Assembly (NCBI RefSeq): GCF_002096335.1
Contig: NZ_NCUW01000030.1
Coordinates: forward strand, 186,001 to 250,000
DNA: 64,000 nt
Direction of reading: 5' to 3'
Origin: Streptococcus oralis subsp. dentisani
GTDB lineage: Bacteria; Bacillota; Bacilli; Lactobacillales; Streptococcaceae
Of the stretch, positions 19,824 through 31,301 are shown piece after piece. A program made the translations under genes and the position numbers. The notes beneath the pieces are model-generated. The model was not told the origin of the DNA, did not search any database, and saw only the letters and a program-made list of their open reading frames with translations. Position 1 is the first letter of the stretch. The number at the start of each line of letters is the position of its first letter.

Positions 19824-20702
19824 ATGGCAGTATCTCTAAATGATATTAAAACAAAAATCGCCTCAACTAAAAATACGAGTCAAATCACTAATGCTATGCA
19901 AATGGTATCGGCGGCCAAGTTAGGTCGCTCTGAAGAAGCAGCGCGCAACTTCCAAGTTTATGCTCAGAAGGTTCGTAAGCTTTTGACGGATATTCTACAT
20001 GGCAATGGATCTGGTGGTTCAACCAATCCGATGCTCATCAGTCGTCCAGTTAAGAAAACAGGCTATATCGTTATCACTTCAGACCGGGGCTTGGTTGGGG
20101 GTTATAATGCTTCCATCCTTAAAGCTGTGATGGAGTTGAAAGAAGAATACCATCCAGATGGTACAGGTTTTGAGATGATCTGTATCGGTGGTATGGGAGC
20201 TGATTTCTTTAAGGCTCGTGGCATTCAGCCAATCTATGAACTACGTGGCTTGGCAGATCAACCTAGTTTTGATGAAGTTCGTAAAATTATTTCAAAAACG
20301 ATTGAAATGTATCAAAATGAACTTTTTGACGAACTCTATGTCTGCTATAATCACCACGTCAATACGCTTACCAGCCAAATGCGTGTGGAGCAAATGCTTC
20401 CGATTGTTGACTTGGATCCAAATGAAGCGGATGAAGAGTATAGCTTGACATTTGAGTTGGAAACGAGTCGTGATGAGATTCTAGAGCAGTTGTTGCCGCA
20501 GTATGCCGAAAGTATGATTTACGGGGCTATTATCGATGCCAAGACAGCTGAGAATGCTGCAGGTATGACAGCCATGCAAACGGCGACAGATAATGCCAAG
20601 AAAGTCATTAATGATTTGACAATCCAGTATAACCGTGCCAGACAGGCGGCGATTACACAAGAAATTACAGAAATCGTAGCGGGAGCTAGTGCCTTAGAAT
20701 AA
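19824..20702 (+). CDS. atpG: F1Fo ATP synthase subunit gamma
   Basis: A 292-residue central rotor shaft. The N-terminal helix [20 protein letters not shown] and C-terminal helix ([27 protein letters not shown] region) make the coiled coil inside the head; a Rossmann-like domain lies between. AGAGGTGTC precedes the ATG. It is followed by an unusually long 85-nt gap before atpD. Confidence 0.97.
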   Translation: MAVSLNDIKTKIASTKNTSQITNAMQMVSAAKLGRSEEAARNFQVYAQKVRKLLTDILHGNGSGGSTNPMLISRPVKKTGYIVITSDRGLVGGYNASILKAVMELKEEYHPDGTGFEMICIGGMGADFFKARGIQPIYELRGLADQPSFDEVRKIISKTIEMYQNELFDELYVCYNHHVNTLTSQMRVEQMLPIVDLDPNEADEEYSLTFELETSRDEILEQLLPQYAESMIYGAIIDAKTAENAAGMTAMQTATDNAKKVINDLTIQYNRARQAAITQEITEIVAGASALE

Positions 20703-22194
<1,492 letters not shown>

Positions 22195-22204
22195 GAGGTG
22201 ATCT

Positions 22205-22624
22205 ATGACTCAGTTAACTGTCCAGATCGTGACACCAGATGGCCTCGTCTATGATCACCATGCCAGCTTTGTATCGGTACGAACTCTGGATGGTGAGATG
22301 GGGATCTTGCCACGACATGAAAATATGATTGCGGTTTTAGCGGTTGATGAAGTAAAGGTAAAACGAATCGATGACGATACTCATGTGAACTGGATTGCAG
22401 TGAATGGAGGGATTATCGAGATTGCCAATGACATCATTACCATCGTAGCAGACTCGGCAGAGCGTGCTCGTGATATCGATATTAGTCGTGCAGAGCGTGC
22501 GAAACTTCGTGCTGAACGTGAGATTGAAGAAGCGCAAGATAAACACTTGATTGACCAAGAACGGCGAGCTAAGGTTGCTTTGCAACGTGCCATTAACCGT
22601 ATCAATGTCGGAAATAAACTATAA
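22205..22624 (+). CDS. atpC: F1Fo ATP synthase subunit epsilon
   Basis: A 139-residue rotor-foot and regulatory subunit. The N-terminal beta sandwich contains [17 protein letters not shown] (about 30-46); the C-terminal pair of charged helices runs from about 90 to the end. It is the last gene of the operon, followed by a very stable bidirectional terminator. Confidence 0.96.
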   Translation: MTQLTVQIVTPDGLVYDHHASFVSVRTLDGEMGILPRHENMIAVLAVDEVKVKRIDDDTHVNWIAVNGGIIEIANDIITIVADSAERARDIDISRAERAKLRAEREIEEAQDKHLIDQERRAKVALQRAINRINVGNKL

Positions 22625-22665
22625 AATAAAAATGAACTTGATTAAGCAAGTTCATTTTTATTTTA
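22622..22665. terminator. Bidirectional terminator between atpC and pgl
   Basis: A 19-bp perfect stem (22622-22640 with 22647-22665), a 6-nt loop and T-rich 3' arms on both strands. Confidence 0.92.
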
Positions 22666-22667
22666 CC

Positions 22668-23681
22668 TTAATTATTAAAGGTGATGCAAACGGCTTCGGG
22701 AACTCGGAAATCGTTAGAAAGTTCAGCTAATCGACCAGTTTCGGGATTACGTTTAAAGACGGTTGCGTTATCAGAATCTTGATGAACAGCAATGAGAAAC
22801 TCTTGATCAGGAGTTAGGTCGAAATCGCGTGGCGTTTTACCATGACTTGGAACAATCTCTAATAATTCCAAACTACCATCAGCGAGGATTGTATAGACTG
22901 CAATGGAATCATGACCACGGTTGGATGCATAGAGGTAGTTGCCATCTTTTGAAAGACGAATGGCAGCAGTAGCATTGAAGCCTTTGTATCCATCTGGTAA
23001 GGTTGAAATGACTTGCATGCGTTCAAATTCACCAACACCATCATAAATCAAGACCTCAATAGTGCTATTAAGTTCGCAGATGAGATAGGCAATCTTATAG
23101 TGGTGGTGGAAAACGATGTGGCGAGCACCTGCTCCGGCTTGGCTGTGATAAGTGTAGAGTTTAGTTAGTTTTCCTTCTGAGCTAACATCATAAGTCGTCA
23201 CCTCATCAGTACCTAGATCACATGTGACGAGATACTGGTCAGGTGTTAGATCCGTAAAGTGTACATGTGGAGAAGTTTGGTTTTCATGAGGACCTTGTCC
23301 ACTATGCTGATCCAGATCTGTTTGGAAGAGGCTACCATCCGTTTGACGTTTATAAACCAGAACTTGCCCCTTATGATAATTGGCTCCGTAAACGAGACTA
23401 CGCTTTTCATCCACTGCCACATAACAATGGGGAGCGCCTTCTTCAACTACATGATTTAGCAAAGTGCCATCTGTCTTGTATGCAGCGATGCCACCAAAGC
23501 CATCCTTGCTCCCTACGGTGTATAAGTGTTGCTGTTGGTCAAAGGCAAGGTAGGTCGGACTTGGTTCGGTAGCAAAAAGCTCAAGATTTGCAAGCTGGCC
23601 TGTTTCTGTATCAAAATCTGCCTTGTATATCCCTTTAGATGAGCGACGAGTATAAGTTCCAAAATAAATAGTTTCTTTCAT
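22668..23681 (-). CDS. pgl: 6-phosphogluconolactonase, beta-propeller (YkgB/Lactonase) family
   Basis: A 337-residue seven-bladed beta-propeller. It shows YFGTYTRR at the start, repeating blades with DLGTDE, ARHIVFHHH and YASNRGHDSIAVY, and ends FRVPEAVCI. The family hydrolyses 6-phosphogluconolactone in the pentose phosphate pathway. The ATG at 23681 is chosen because AAGAGGT lies 7 nt upstream; the in-frame ATG at 23687 overlaps that site. It is monocistronic and convergent with the ATPase operon. Confidence 0.87.
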   Translation of the reverse strand: MKETIYFGTYTRRSSKGIYKADFDTETGQLANLELFATEPSPTYLAFDQQQHLYTVGSKDGFGGIAAYKTDGTLLNHVVEEGAPHCYVAVDEKRSLVYGANYHKGQVLVYKRQTDGSLFQTDLDQHSGQGPHENQTSPHVHFTDLTPDQYLVTCDLGTDEVTTYDVSSEGKLTKLYTYHSQAGAGARHIVFHHHYKIAYLICELNSTIEVLIYDGVGEFERMQVISTLPDGYKGFNATAAIRLSKDGNYLYASNRGHDSIAVYTILADGSLELLEIVPSHGKTPRDFDLTPDQEFLIAVHQDSDNATVFKRNPETGRLAELSNDFRVPEAVCITFNN

Positions 23682-23709
23682 GTCCATACCTCTTAATAAT
23701 GATAAGTTC

Positions 23710-23718
23710 ATTATACCA
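23710..23718 (-). promoter_or_regulatory. Extended -10 promoter of pgl
   Basis: Minus-strand TGGTATAAT, about 29 nt before the ATG. The -35 is poor. Confidence 0.6.
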
Positions 23719-23790
23719 CAAAATGACAGTCAGACAGTGTCCATTTAGTCTATGTAAGCACTTTAAAAAAGAGTTATTTTAGATTAAAAA

Positions 23791-23799
23791 TGGTATAAT
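23791..23799 (+). promoter_or_regulatory. Extended -10 promoter of the second AI-2E permease gene
   Basis: TGGTATAAT, about 26 nt before the ATG at 23826; AGAAAGG as ribosome site. Confidence 0.6.
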
Positions 23800-23825
23800 G
23801 AGAGAATGACAGAAAGGATGTATTT

Positions 23826-24992
23826 ATGGAACATAAAGAGAAACATTTTAGCCTATCTTGGTTTTTCAAGTGGTTTTTAGACAACAAAGCTATCACCGTA
23901 TTTTTAGTAACCTTGTTACTGGGGCTAAACATTTTCATTCTAAGTAAGATTAGTTTTATCTTTTTACCCGTTTTAGACTTTCTTGGGGTTGTCATGTTGC
24001 CAGTTATTTTATCTGGTTTACTTTATTACCTCCTCAATCCGATTGTTGACTGGATGGAGAAACACAAGATCAATCGTGTACTTGCCATCAGTATTGTTTT
24101 TGTCATCATTGGACTTTTTATCATTTGGGGGCTGGCAGTCGCTATTCCAAATCTCCAACGTCAGGTCTTAAATTTTGCAAAGAATGTACCGACTTATCTT
24201 AAGGATGCTGATAAGGTTATCAATGATCTTGTAACCAAACGCTTGCCAGATGATTTTAAACCGCAGTTGGAGCAAGTTCTTGCCAATGCTTCTAGTGAGG
24301 CGACGATGTGGGCCAGCAAAATCTCTTCTCAAGCTGTTAACTGGGTCAGCTCTTTTATCAGCGGAGCATCTCAGGTTATTGTAGCAGTTATTATCGTACC
24401 CTTTATGCTCTTTTATCTTTTGAGAGATGGGAAAGGCTTGCGGGATTACCTCACTAAATTCATCCCAAACAAGTTAAAAGAACCAGTCGGACAAGTTTTG
24501 TCAGATGTTAATAAACAGTTGTCAAACTATGTTAGAGGACAGGTTACAGTTGCTATTATTGTAGCGATTATGTTTATTATCTTCTTTAAGATTATTGGCC
24601 TCAGATATGCTGTGACTCTAGGTATCACGGCTGGTATCCTCAATCTAGTACCTTATCTAGGAAGTTTTCTAGCGATGTTGCCTGCTCTTGTTTTGGGCTT
24701 GATTGCAGGACCTGTTATGCTTTTGAAAGTAATTATTGTCTTTATTGTTGAACAAACGATTGAAGGACGTTTCGTTTCACCTCTTATTTTAGGTAGTCAG
24801 CTCAATATTCATCCCATCAATGTCCTCTTTGTTCTCCTGACTTCAGGATCTATGTTTGGTATTTGGGGTGTCTTGCTGGGAATCCCAGTTTATGCCTCAG
24901 CTAAGGTGGTTATTTCTGCTATCTTTAACTGGTACAAAAAGATCAGTGGTTTGTATGAAGAAGAAGGGGAGGAAATCAAGAGTGAACAATAG
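23826..24992 (+). CDS. AI-2E family transporter (second paralogue)
   Basis: A 388-residue membrane permease of the UPF0118/AI-2E family. It has two N-terminal helices, a hydrophilic amphipathic segment (about 105-165), then a five-helix C-terminal bundle with NLVPYLGSFLAMLPAL and the HPINVLFVLL motif, which parallels HPITILVLLL in the copy at 2461. The substrate is unknown. The acidic C-terminal tail (EEEGEEIKSEQ) overlaps the start of the downstream TPR gene by 11 nt, implying coupled expression. Confidence 0.85.
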   Translation: MEHKEKHFSLSWFFKWFLDNKAITVFLVTLLLGLNIFILSKISFIFLPVLDFLGVVMLPVILSGLLYYLLNPIVDWMEKHKINRVLAISIVFVIIGLFIIWGLAVAIPNLQRQVLNFAKNVPTYLKDADKVINDLVTKRLPDDFKPQLEQVLANASSEATMWASKISSQAVNWVSSFISGASQVIVAVIIVPFMLFYLLRDGKGLRDYLTKFIPNKLKEPVGQVLSDVNKQLSNYVRGQVTVAIIVAIMFIIFFKIIGLRYAVTLGITAGILNLVPYLGSFLAMLPALVLGLIAGPVMLLKVIIVFIVEQTIEGRFVSPLILGSQLNIHPINVLFVLLTSGSMFGIWGVLLGIPVYASAKVVISAIFNWYKKISGLYEEEGEEIKSEQ

Positions 24993-26211
24993 TCAACGCA
25001 TGCTCCAGGCTTTGGATGAACAAGATCTAAACAAAGCAGATCAGTATTTTCATAAGGCACTTGAAACTGATTCGACGGAAATTCTCTACGAACTAGCAAG
25101 TTATCTTGAGGGAATTGGCTTTTATCCGCAAGCCAAGGAAATTTATCTAAAAATTGTGTCAGAATTTCCAGAAGTGAATCTGAACTTAGCAAGCATTGCT
25201 AGCGAGGATGGACAGGTAGAAGAAGCCTTTGCCTACCTAGAGGAAATCACACCTGAAAGTGACTGGTATGTGTCAGCTTTGGCTTTGAAGGCCGACCTCT
25301 ATCAGTTGGAGGGTTTGACAGATGTAGCGCGTGAAAAGTTACTGGAAGCCTTAAACTACTCAGATGATCCCTTATTAGTTTTTGGTTTGGCTGAGTTGGA
25401 TAGCGAGTTAGGAAACTATCAGGAAGCCATTCAAGGCTACGCTCAGTTGGATAATCGCTCCATTTATGAGCAAACAGGCGTATCAATCTACCAACGAATT
25501 GGCTACGCTTATGCCCAGTTAGGCAAGTTTGAAGCTGCAACGGAATTCTTAGAAAAAGCTCTAGAACTAGAATACAATGACCAAACTGCCTTTGAACTAG
25601 CTAGTCTTTACTTTGATCAAGAAGAGTATCAAAAATCTGTTCTTTACTTTAAGCAGATTGACACTATTTCACCTGAATTTGAAGGATATGAGTACGGCTA
25701 TAGTCAAGCCTTGCACAAGGAACATCAGGTGGAAGAGGCTCTTCGTATCGTTAAACAAGGTTTGGAGAAAAATCCATTTGAAACTCGGCTCTTACTAGCC
25801 GCTTCTCAGTTTTCATATGAATTGCATGATCCTAGCGCCGCGGAGCAATTTCTCCTTACTGCCAAAGAAGATGCAGAAGACCTTGAAGAGATTTTCCTTC
25901 GCCTTGCGACCATTTATATGGAACAAGAGCGGTTTGAGGATATTATCGCTCTACAAAGTCAAGAACCTGAAAACCTCCTGACCAAGTGGATGATTGCCCG
26001 TTCTTACCAGGAAATCGAGGATTTAGATAGGGCTTATGAGCTCTATCAAGAATTGTCGTCTGACCTTAAGGACAACCCAGAGTTTCTGGAGCAATATACT
26101 TATGTCTTGCGGGAATTAGGGTATTTCGAAGAAGCTAAGAAGCAAGCAGAAGCATATTTAAAACTGATTCCAGATGATATTCAGATGCAAGAACTGCTAG
26201 AAACACTTTAA
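24982..26211 (+). CDS. Tetratricopeptide repeat protein
   Basis: A 409-residue soluble protein with no signal peptide or membrane helix. It is built of repeated TPR-like helix pairs (for example YQRIGYAYAQLGKFEAATEF and AFELASLYFDQEEYQKSVLYF) across almost its whole length, and is strongly acidic. It is likely a protein-binding scaffold; the partner is unknown. The GTG start at 24982 is inferred: GGGGAGG precedes it by 9 nt and the protein then begins MNNSQRMLQALDEQ. It overlaps the AI-2E permease gene by 11 nt, so the two probably act together. Confidence 0.82.
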   Translation: MNNSQRMLQALDEQDLNKADQYFHKALETDSTEILYELASYLEGIGFYPQAKEIYLKIVSEFPEVNLNLASIASEDGQVEEAFAYLEEITPESDWYVSALALKADLYQLEGLTDVAREKLLEALNYSDDPLLVFGLAELDSELGNYQEAIQGYAQLDNRSIYEQTGVSIYQRIGYAYAQLGKFEAATEFLEKALELEYNDQTAFELASLYFDQEEYQKSVLYFKQIDTISPEFEGYEYGYSQALHKEHQVEEALRIVKQGLEKNPFETRLLLAASQFSYELHDPSAAEQFLLTAKEDAEDLEEIFLRLATIYMEQERFEDIIALQSQEPENLLTKWMIARSYQEIEDLDRAYELYQELSSDLKDNPEFLEQYTYVLRELGYFEEAKKQAEAYLKLIPDDIQMQELLETL

Positions 26212-26228
26212 AAATATTCTATAAAGCG

Positions 26229-26266
26229 AAACTGTATCTCATCATTTTTGATAGATACGGTTTTTA
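26229..26266 (+). terminator. Intrinsic terminator after TPR gene
   Basis: Stem AACTGTATCT/AGATACGGTT (one G-U pair), with a loop that can fold further, then TTTTTATTTTT. Confidence 0.8.
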
Positions 26267-26305
26267 TTTTTAAAAAGAAATAGAATTTTTTTACAAAAAA
26301 ACTCC

Positions 26306-26333
26306 TTGATAAATTGTTTATTTATGCTATAAT
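26306..26333 (+). promoter_or_regulatory. Promoter of the amino acid ABC transporter operon
   Basis: TTGATA (26306-26311), a 16-nt spacer, TATAAT (26328-26333) with upstream TG. Confidence 0.7.
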
Positions 26334-26361
26334 AGGAATAATTATTTTTAGGAGGTGCAGT

Positions 26362-27003
26362 ATGTCTTATATATTCGAGATTTTGCCAAGTTTATTGAAC
26401 GGTGCAAGTATGACTCTCCAAGTCTTTGCTCTGGTCTTAATCTTTTCTATTCCTTTAGGGATTGTTATTGCCTTTACCTTGCAAGTTCATTGGAAACCCC
26501 TCCATTATCTGATTAATCTTTATATATGGGTAATGCGAGGAACTCCCTTGCTCTTGCAATTAATTTTTATCTACTATGTGCTCCCTAGTATTGGGATACG
26601 TTTAGATCGTCTTCCTGCAGCCGTGATTGCTTTTGTATTGAACTATGCAGCCTATTTTGCAGAAATCTTTCGTGGCGGTATTGAGACTATTCCGAAGGGA
26701 CAGTACGAGGCTGCAAAAGTGTTAAAGTTTAGTCCATTTGATACAGTTCGTTATATCATACTTCCTCAGGTGACAAAGATTGTCTTACCAAGTGTCTTTA
26801 ACGAAATTATGAGTTTGGTCAAGGATACCTCTTTAGTCTATGCATTGGGGATTTCAGATTTGATCTTGGCTAGTCGAACAGCGACCAATCGAGATGCCAG
26901 TCTTGTTCCAATGTTTTTAGCTGGAGCGATTTATTTGATCATGATTGGGCTTGTGACCATTGTAGTGAAAAAACTTGAGAAGAAGTACAGTTATTACGGA
27001 TAG
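26362..27003 (+). CDS. Polar amino acid ABC transporter permease (HisM/GlnP family)
   Basis: A 213-residue permease with about five helices. The EAA loop reads EAAKVLKFSPFDTVRYIILPQ, typical of the His/Glu/Gln/Arg family. RGTPLLLQLIF near residue 60 is the conserved family motif. The ATG at 26362 is set by AGGAGGTG. It is first in the permease-ATPase-binding protein operon, with only one permease, so a homodimer is expected. Confidence 0.92.
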   Translation: MSYIFEILPSLLNGASMTLQVFALVLIFSIPLGIVIAFTLQVHWKPLHYLINLYIWVMRGTPLLLQLIFIYYVLPSIGIRLDRLPAAVIAFVLNYAAYFAEIFRGGIETIPKGQYEAAKVLKFSPFDTVRYIILPQVTKIVLPSVFNEIMSLVKDTSLVYALGISDLILASRTATNRDASLVPMFLAGAIYLIMIGLVTIVVKKLEKKYSYYG

Positions 27004-27013
27004 GAGGATTGCT

Positions 27014-27643
27014 ATGTTAGAATTACGAAAAATCAATAAAGCCTTTGGTGGCAAACAAATCTTAACCAATTTCAGCCTATCAATTCCTGAAAAGCAAATC
27101 CTCGCAATCGTAGGTCCATCAGGAGGTGGAAAGACTACATTATTACGTATGCTAGCTGGCCTGGAAACCATTGATTCTGGAGAAATCTACTATAATGGCG
27201 AATCTCTAGCTATAGACGAACTAGAAAAGCGTAATCTACTAGGATTTGTTTTCCAAGACTTTCAACTCTTTCCGCATTTGTCAGTTCTAGAAAACCTAAC
27301 CTTGTCACCTATTAAAACCATGGATATGGATAAGGAAGCTGCTGAGAAGAAGGCGCGTGGTTTGTTAGAACAACTTGGGTTAGCAGGACATGCTGATGCC
27401 TTTCCATTTTCCTTATCTGGTGGACAAAAACAGCGTGTCGCTTTAGCGCGCGCCATGATGATTGATCCAGAAGTTATCGGATATGATGAGCCTACATCAG
27501 CTTTAGATCCCGAGTTACGATTAGAAGTGGAAAAACTTATCCTTCAAAATAAAGAGCGTGGCATGACCCAGATTGTTGTGACGCACGACCTTCAGTTTGC
27601 TGAAAACATTGCTGATCAGATTCTTAAGGTTGAGCCAAAGTAG
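27014..27643 (+). CDS. Polar amino acid ABC transporter ATP-binding protein
   Basis: A 209-residue ATPase, shorter than the usual about 245 of this family. Walker A GPSGGGKTT, Q-loop FVFQDFQLFPH, signature LSGGQKQR, Walker B VIGYDEPTSALD, H-loop VTHD. The missing part is at the C-terminus after the H-loop, giving a minimal ATPase. AGGAGG precedes the ATG at 27014. The GGGK form of Walker A (third residue G) is a tolerated variant. Confidence 0.93.
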   Translation: MLELRKINKAFGGKQILTNFSLSIPEKQILAIVGPSGGGKTTLLRMLAGLETIDSGEIYYNGESLAIDELEKRNLLGFVFQDFQLFPHLSVLENLTLSPIKTMDMDKEAAEKKARGLLEQLGLAGHADAFPFSLSGGQKQRVALARAMMIDPEVIGYDEPTSALDPELRLEVEKLILQNKERGMTQIVVTHDLQFAENIADQILKVEPK

Positions 27644-27652
27644 GAGGTGCCT

Positions 27653-28492
27653 ATGAAGAGAAAGAAAATTGCCCTAGTACTTGCTTTGTTCTTTAGCTTC
27701 TTCCTGACTGCTTGTACGCAAAAGGTCAGTGATCCGAAGCAGGATAATTGGTTCAAATACCAAGAACAGGGTGGCATTACCATTGGATTTGACAATACCT
27801 TCGTTCCCATGGGATTCGAAGAAAAGAATGGCCAGTATGCAGGTTTTGATATTGATCTAGCTCAAGCTGTCTCTGAAAAACTTGGAATTCAGGTGAATTT
27901 TCAACCCATCGACTGGGATATGAAAGAAACCGAACTACAAAATGGTACCATTGATGCCATCTGGAATGGTTATTCTGCGACAGATGAACGGAGAGAGAAG
28001 GTTGCCTTTACCATTCCTTATATGGAAAATCAACAAGTTTTAGTTTCTAAAAAATCTCAGAACATCCAGTCAATCAAAGATATGAATAACAAGGTTTTGG
28101 GAGCTCAGGCTGGATCTTCTGGCTATTTGAACTTTGAAGCGCAGTCAGATTTGCTAAAAAATCAGGTAAAAGATCAGAAGGCCAATCAATACCAAAGTTT
28201 CAACGAAGCTTTGATTGATTTGAAAAATGATCGGATTGATGCCTTGTTGATTGACCGTGTCTATGCCAATTACTACCTCCAGTCTGAAGGAATATTAAAT
28301 GACTACAATGTCTTTTCAGCTGGATTTGAAAGTGAAGCTTTTGCAGTCGGTGTAAGACCTGCTGATAAAACTTTGTTGGCTGCTTTGAACCAAGCCTTTG
28401 TTGCACTATACAAAGAAGGAAAGTTCCAGGAAATCAGTCAAAAATGGTTTGGAGAAGATGTAGCAACCAGTCAGGTGAAAAATCAAGAATAA
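27653..28492 (+). CDS. Amino acid ABC transporter substrate-binding lipoprotein
   Basis: A 279-residue SBP_bac_3 family lipoprotein. Lipobox FLTAC (C at about 22). The binding domain starts GITIGFDNTFVPMGF, with GFDIDLAQAVSEKLG, DAIWNGYSATDERREKVAFT and IDALLIDRV, the usual amino acid-binding set. The ligand is not readable; an arginine in DERR is consistent with carboxylate binding of an amino acid. The ATG at 27653 follows GGAGGTG; the in-frame GTG at 27647 lies in that site. It is last in the operon. Confidence 0.92.
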   Translation: MKRKKIALVLALFFSFFLTACTQKVSDPKQDNWFKYQEQGGITIGFDNTFVPMGFEEKNGQYAGFDIDLAQAVSEKLGIQVNFQPIDWDMKETELQNGTIDAIWNGYSATDERREKVAFTIPYMENQQVLVSKKSQNIQSIKDMNNKVLGAQAGSSGYLNFEAQSDLLKNQVKDQKANQYQSFNEALIDLKNDRIDALLIDRVYANYYLQSEGILNDYNVFSAGFESEAFAVGVRPADKTLLAALNQAFVALYKEGKFQEISQKWFGEDVATSQVKNQE

Positions 28493-28494
28493 GA

Positions 28495-28525
28495 AAAAGA
28501 GATTGAGTTTTTCCTCAGTCTCTTT
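28495..28525 (+). terminator. Intrinsic terminator of the amino acid ABC operon
   Basis: Stem AAAGAGATTGAG/CTCAGTCTCTTT (one G-U pair), a 6-nt loop and T-run. Confidence 0.85.
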
Positions 28526-28536
28526 TAGTATTAAAT

Positions 28537-28560
28537 ATCCTCTGACAAGAGCCAGAGGAT
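28537..28560 (-). terminator. Hairpin downstream of lysS, probable terminator
   Basis: Stem ATCCTCTG/CAGAGGAT with an 8-nt loop, just past the lysS stop on the minus strand; the U-tail is weak. Confidence 0.5.
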
Positions 28561-28566
28561 AAGAGT

Positions 28567-30066
<1,500 letters not shown>

Positions 30067-30116
30067 CTAATTTTACTCAAAATTGAATACGATGAGTCAT
30101 TTTTTACGATACTCCC

Positions 30117-30125
30117 ATTTTATCA
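30117..30125 (-). promoter_or_regulatory. Extended -10 promoter of lysS
   Basis: Minus-strand TGATAAAAT about 60 nt before the ATG; no clear -35. Confidence 0.55.
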
Positions 30126-30163
30126 TAAATAGCAGAGAAATTCACGGATATTCTTTAAAAACT

Positions 30164-30193
30164 AAAAAGAACTTGACCGATGGGATCAAGTTT
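30164..30193 (-). terminator. Terminator of the popT-ybaK-gpmB unit
   Basis: On the minus strand AAACTTGA/TCAAGTTC (8 bp, one G-U pair), a 9-nt loop, then TTTTT; it lies directly after the gpmB-like stop. Confidence 0.7.
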
Positions 30194-30195
30194 CA

Positions 30196-30819
30196 TTATT
30201 TTTCTTGATAGGAAGTGTCATTCCATCTTTCGAGAGTGAAGGATTCAAAATCCTCAGTGTCCAAAATCGTCAAACTAGCATTGGCCAAGCCCCCATCTTT
30301 GTGAAGGTGAGCCTCTTTATAACCTAGAAGTGTACGTAGGCTAGCAGTGAGATTTGCACCATGACCGACGATTAGAATGTTTTCAGCCGGACTTCCTTTC
30401 AGAGATTTGATAAACTGAATGGTCCGCTTCGTAGTACTGTAAAGGGATTCCGCTTCAAACATCCTCGTATCAAACTGAGCCAGATTGGAGCGAAAGGCCT
30501 TGATTTGTTGTGGATAAATGGAATTGAGAGTTGCGATTTTTAAACCTTCAAGTTTCCCAAGTTGCCATTCACGTAGGTCTGGAATACTTTCTAAAGGACA
30601 GGGGGTCTGGAGTTGACTTTGGATAATTTCAGCAGATTTGACCGCTCTGGGCAAATCACTTGAATAAATCATATCAAAGGGTATTTCCTTGAGATACTGA
30701 CCAAGTTGCTTTAAGATGTCAATGGATTCTGAAAGAAGGGGCGAGTCGCCACTAGCGCCTTGAAAACGTCCTTCAAGATTCCAGAGGGTGCGACCGTGAC
30801 GGACAAAATAGAGTTTCAT
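30196..30819 (-). CDS. Histidine phosphatase family protein (GpmB/CobC-type phosphoglycerate mutase)
   Basis: A 207-residue protein with catalytic RHG at residues 7-9 and the second histidine in LIVGHGANL (about 148-156). The fold is that of cofactor-dependent phosphoglycerate mutases, but small copies like this are often phosphatases of other substrates. The start codon shares one base with the ybaK stop, so the two are translationally coupled. It is the last gene of a three-gene minus-strand unit. Confidence 0.85.
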   Translation of the reverse strand: MKLYFVRHGRTLWNLEGRFQGASGDSPLLSESIDILKQLGQYLKEIPFDMIYSSDLPRAVKSAEIIQSQLQTPCPLESIPDLREWQLGKLEGLKIATLNSIYPQQIKAFRSNLAQFDTRMFEAESLYSTTKRTIQFIKSLKGSPAENILIVGHGANLTASLRTLLGYKEAHLHKDGGLANASLTILDTEDFESFTLERWNDTSYQEK

Positions 30820-31301
30820 TACTTACTTTCCTCCAAGATATCAGCAAAATCGGCTTTTACAAAGCTGGCCAAGTCTCGAGGGAGTATGATGATACTATGT
30901 CCGACTTCCCCAGCAGAGACAATCATTTGGTCTAAATCCAAAGCAGTCTGATCAATAAAAATTGGATAATTGTGTTTTTGGCGAATGCCGATTGGGTTAT
31001 TTGCACCATGAATATAGCCTGTCGTTTTTTCTAAGTCTTTCTGTGGAATCATGGTCACTTTTTTATTGCCAGAAACCTTTGCTAGTTTTTTCTCGGCGAG
31101 GTGTTCTGTTATGGGAACAATTCCAATAATCGGTCCTGTCTTGTCTCCCAAAAGAGCCAAGGTTTTAAAGATTTGGTTTCTGCCGTATTCAGGAGGAAGT
31201 TCTCCTTCAAGTGCATTGATTTGAATACCGATATGGTCAATACCGGCCTTGGTTAAGATTTGTTCGACCAAGGTTTTTTTATTCTTGACTTTCTTTGCCA
31301 T
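30819..31301 (-). CDS. ybaK: YbaK/EbsC-type aminoacyl-tRNA deacylase
   Basis: A 160-residue editing-domain protein that hydrolyses mischarged Cys-tRNA(Pro) in trans. The family features are K in GNKKVTMIP, GYIHGANNPIGIR around 93-105 and GEVGHSIIILPRDL (GxxxP-type loop) near 130. It overlaps both neighbours by one base: its start overlaps the popT stop, and its stop overlaps the phosphatase gene start. Confidence 0.9.
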   Translation of the reverse strand: MAKKVKNKKTLVEQILTKAGIDHIGIQINALEGELPPEYGRNQIFKTLALLGDKTGPIIGIVPITEHLAEKKLAKVSGNKKVTMIPQKDLEKTTGYIHGANNPIGIRQKHNYPIFIDQTALDLDQMIVSAGEVGHSIIILPRDLASFVKADFADILEESK

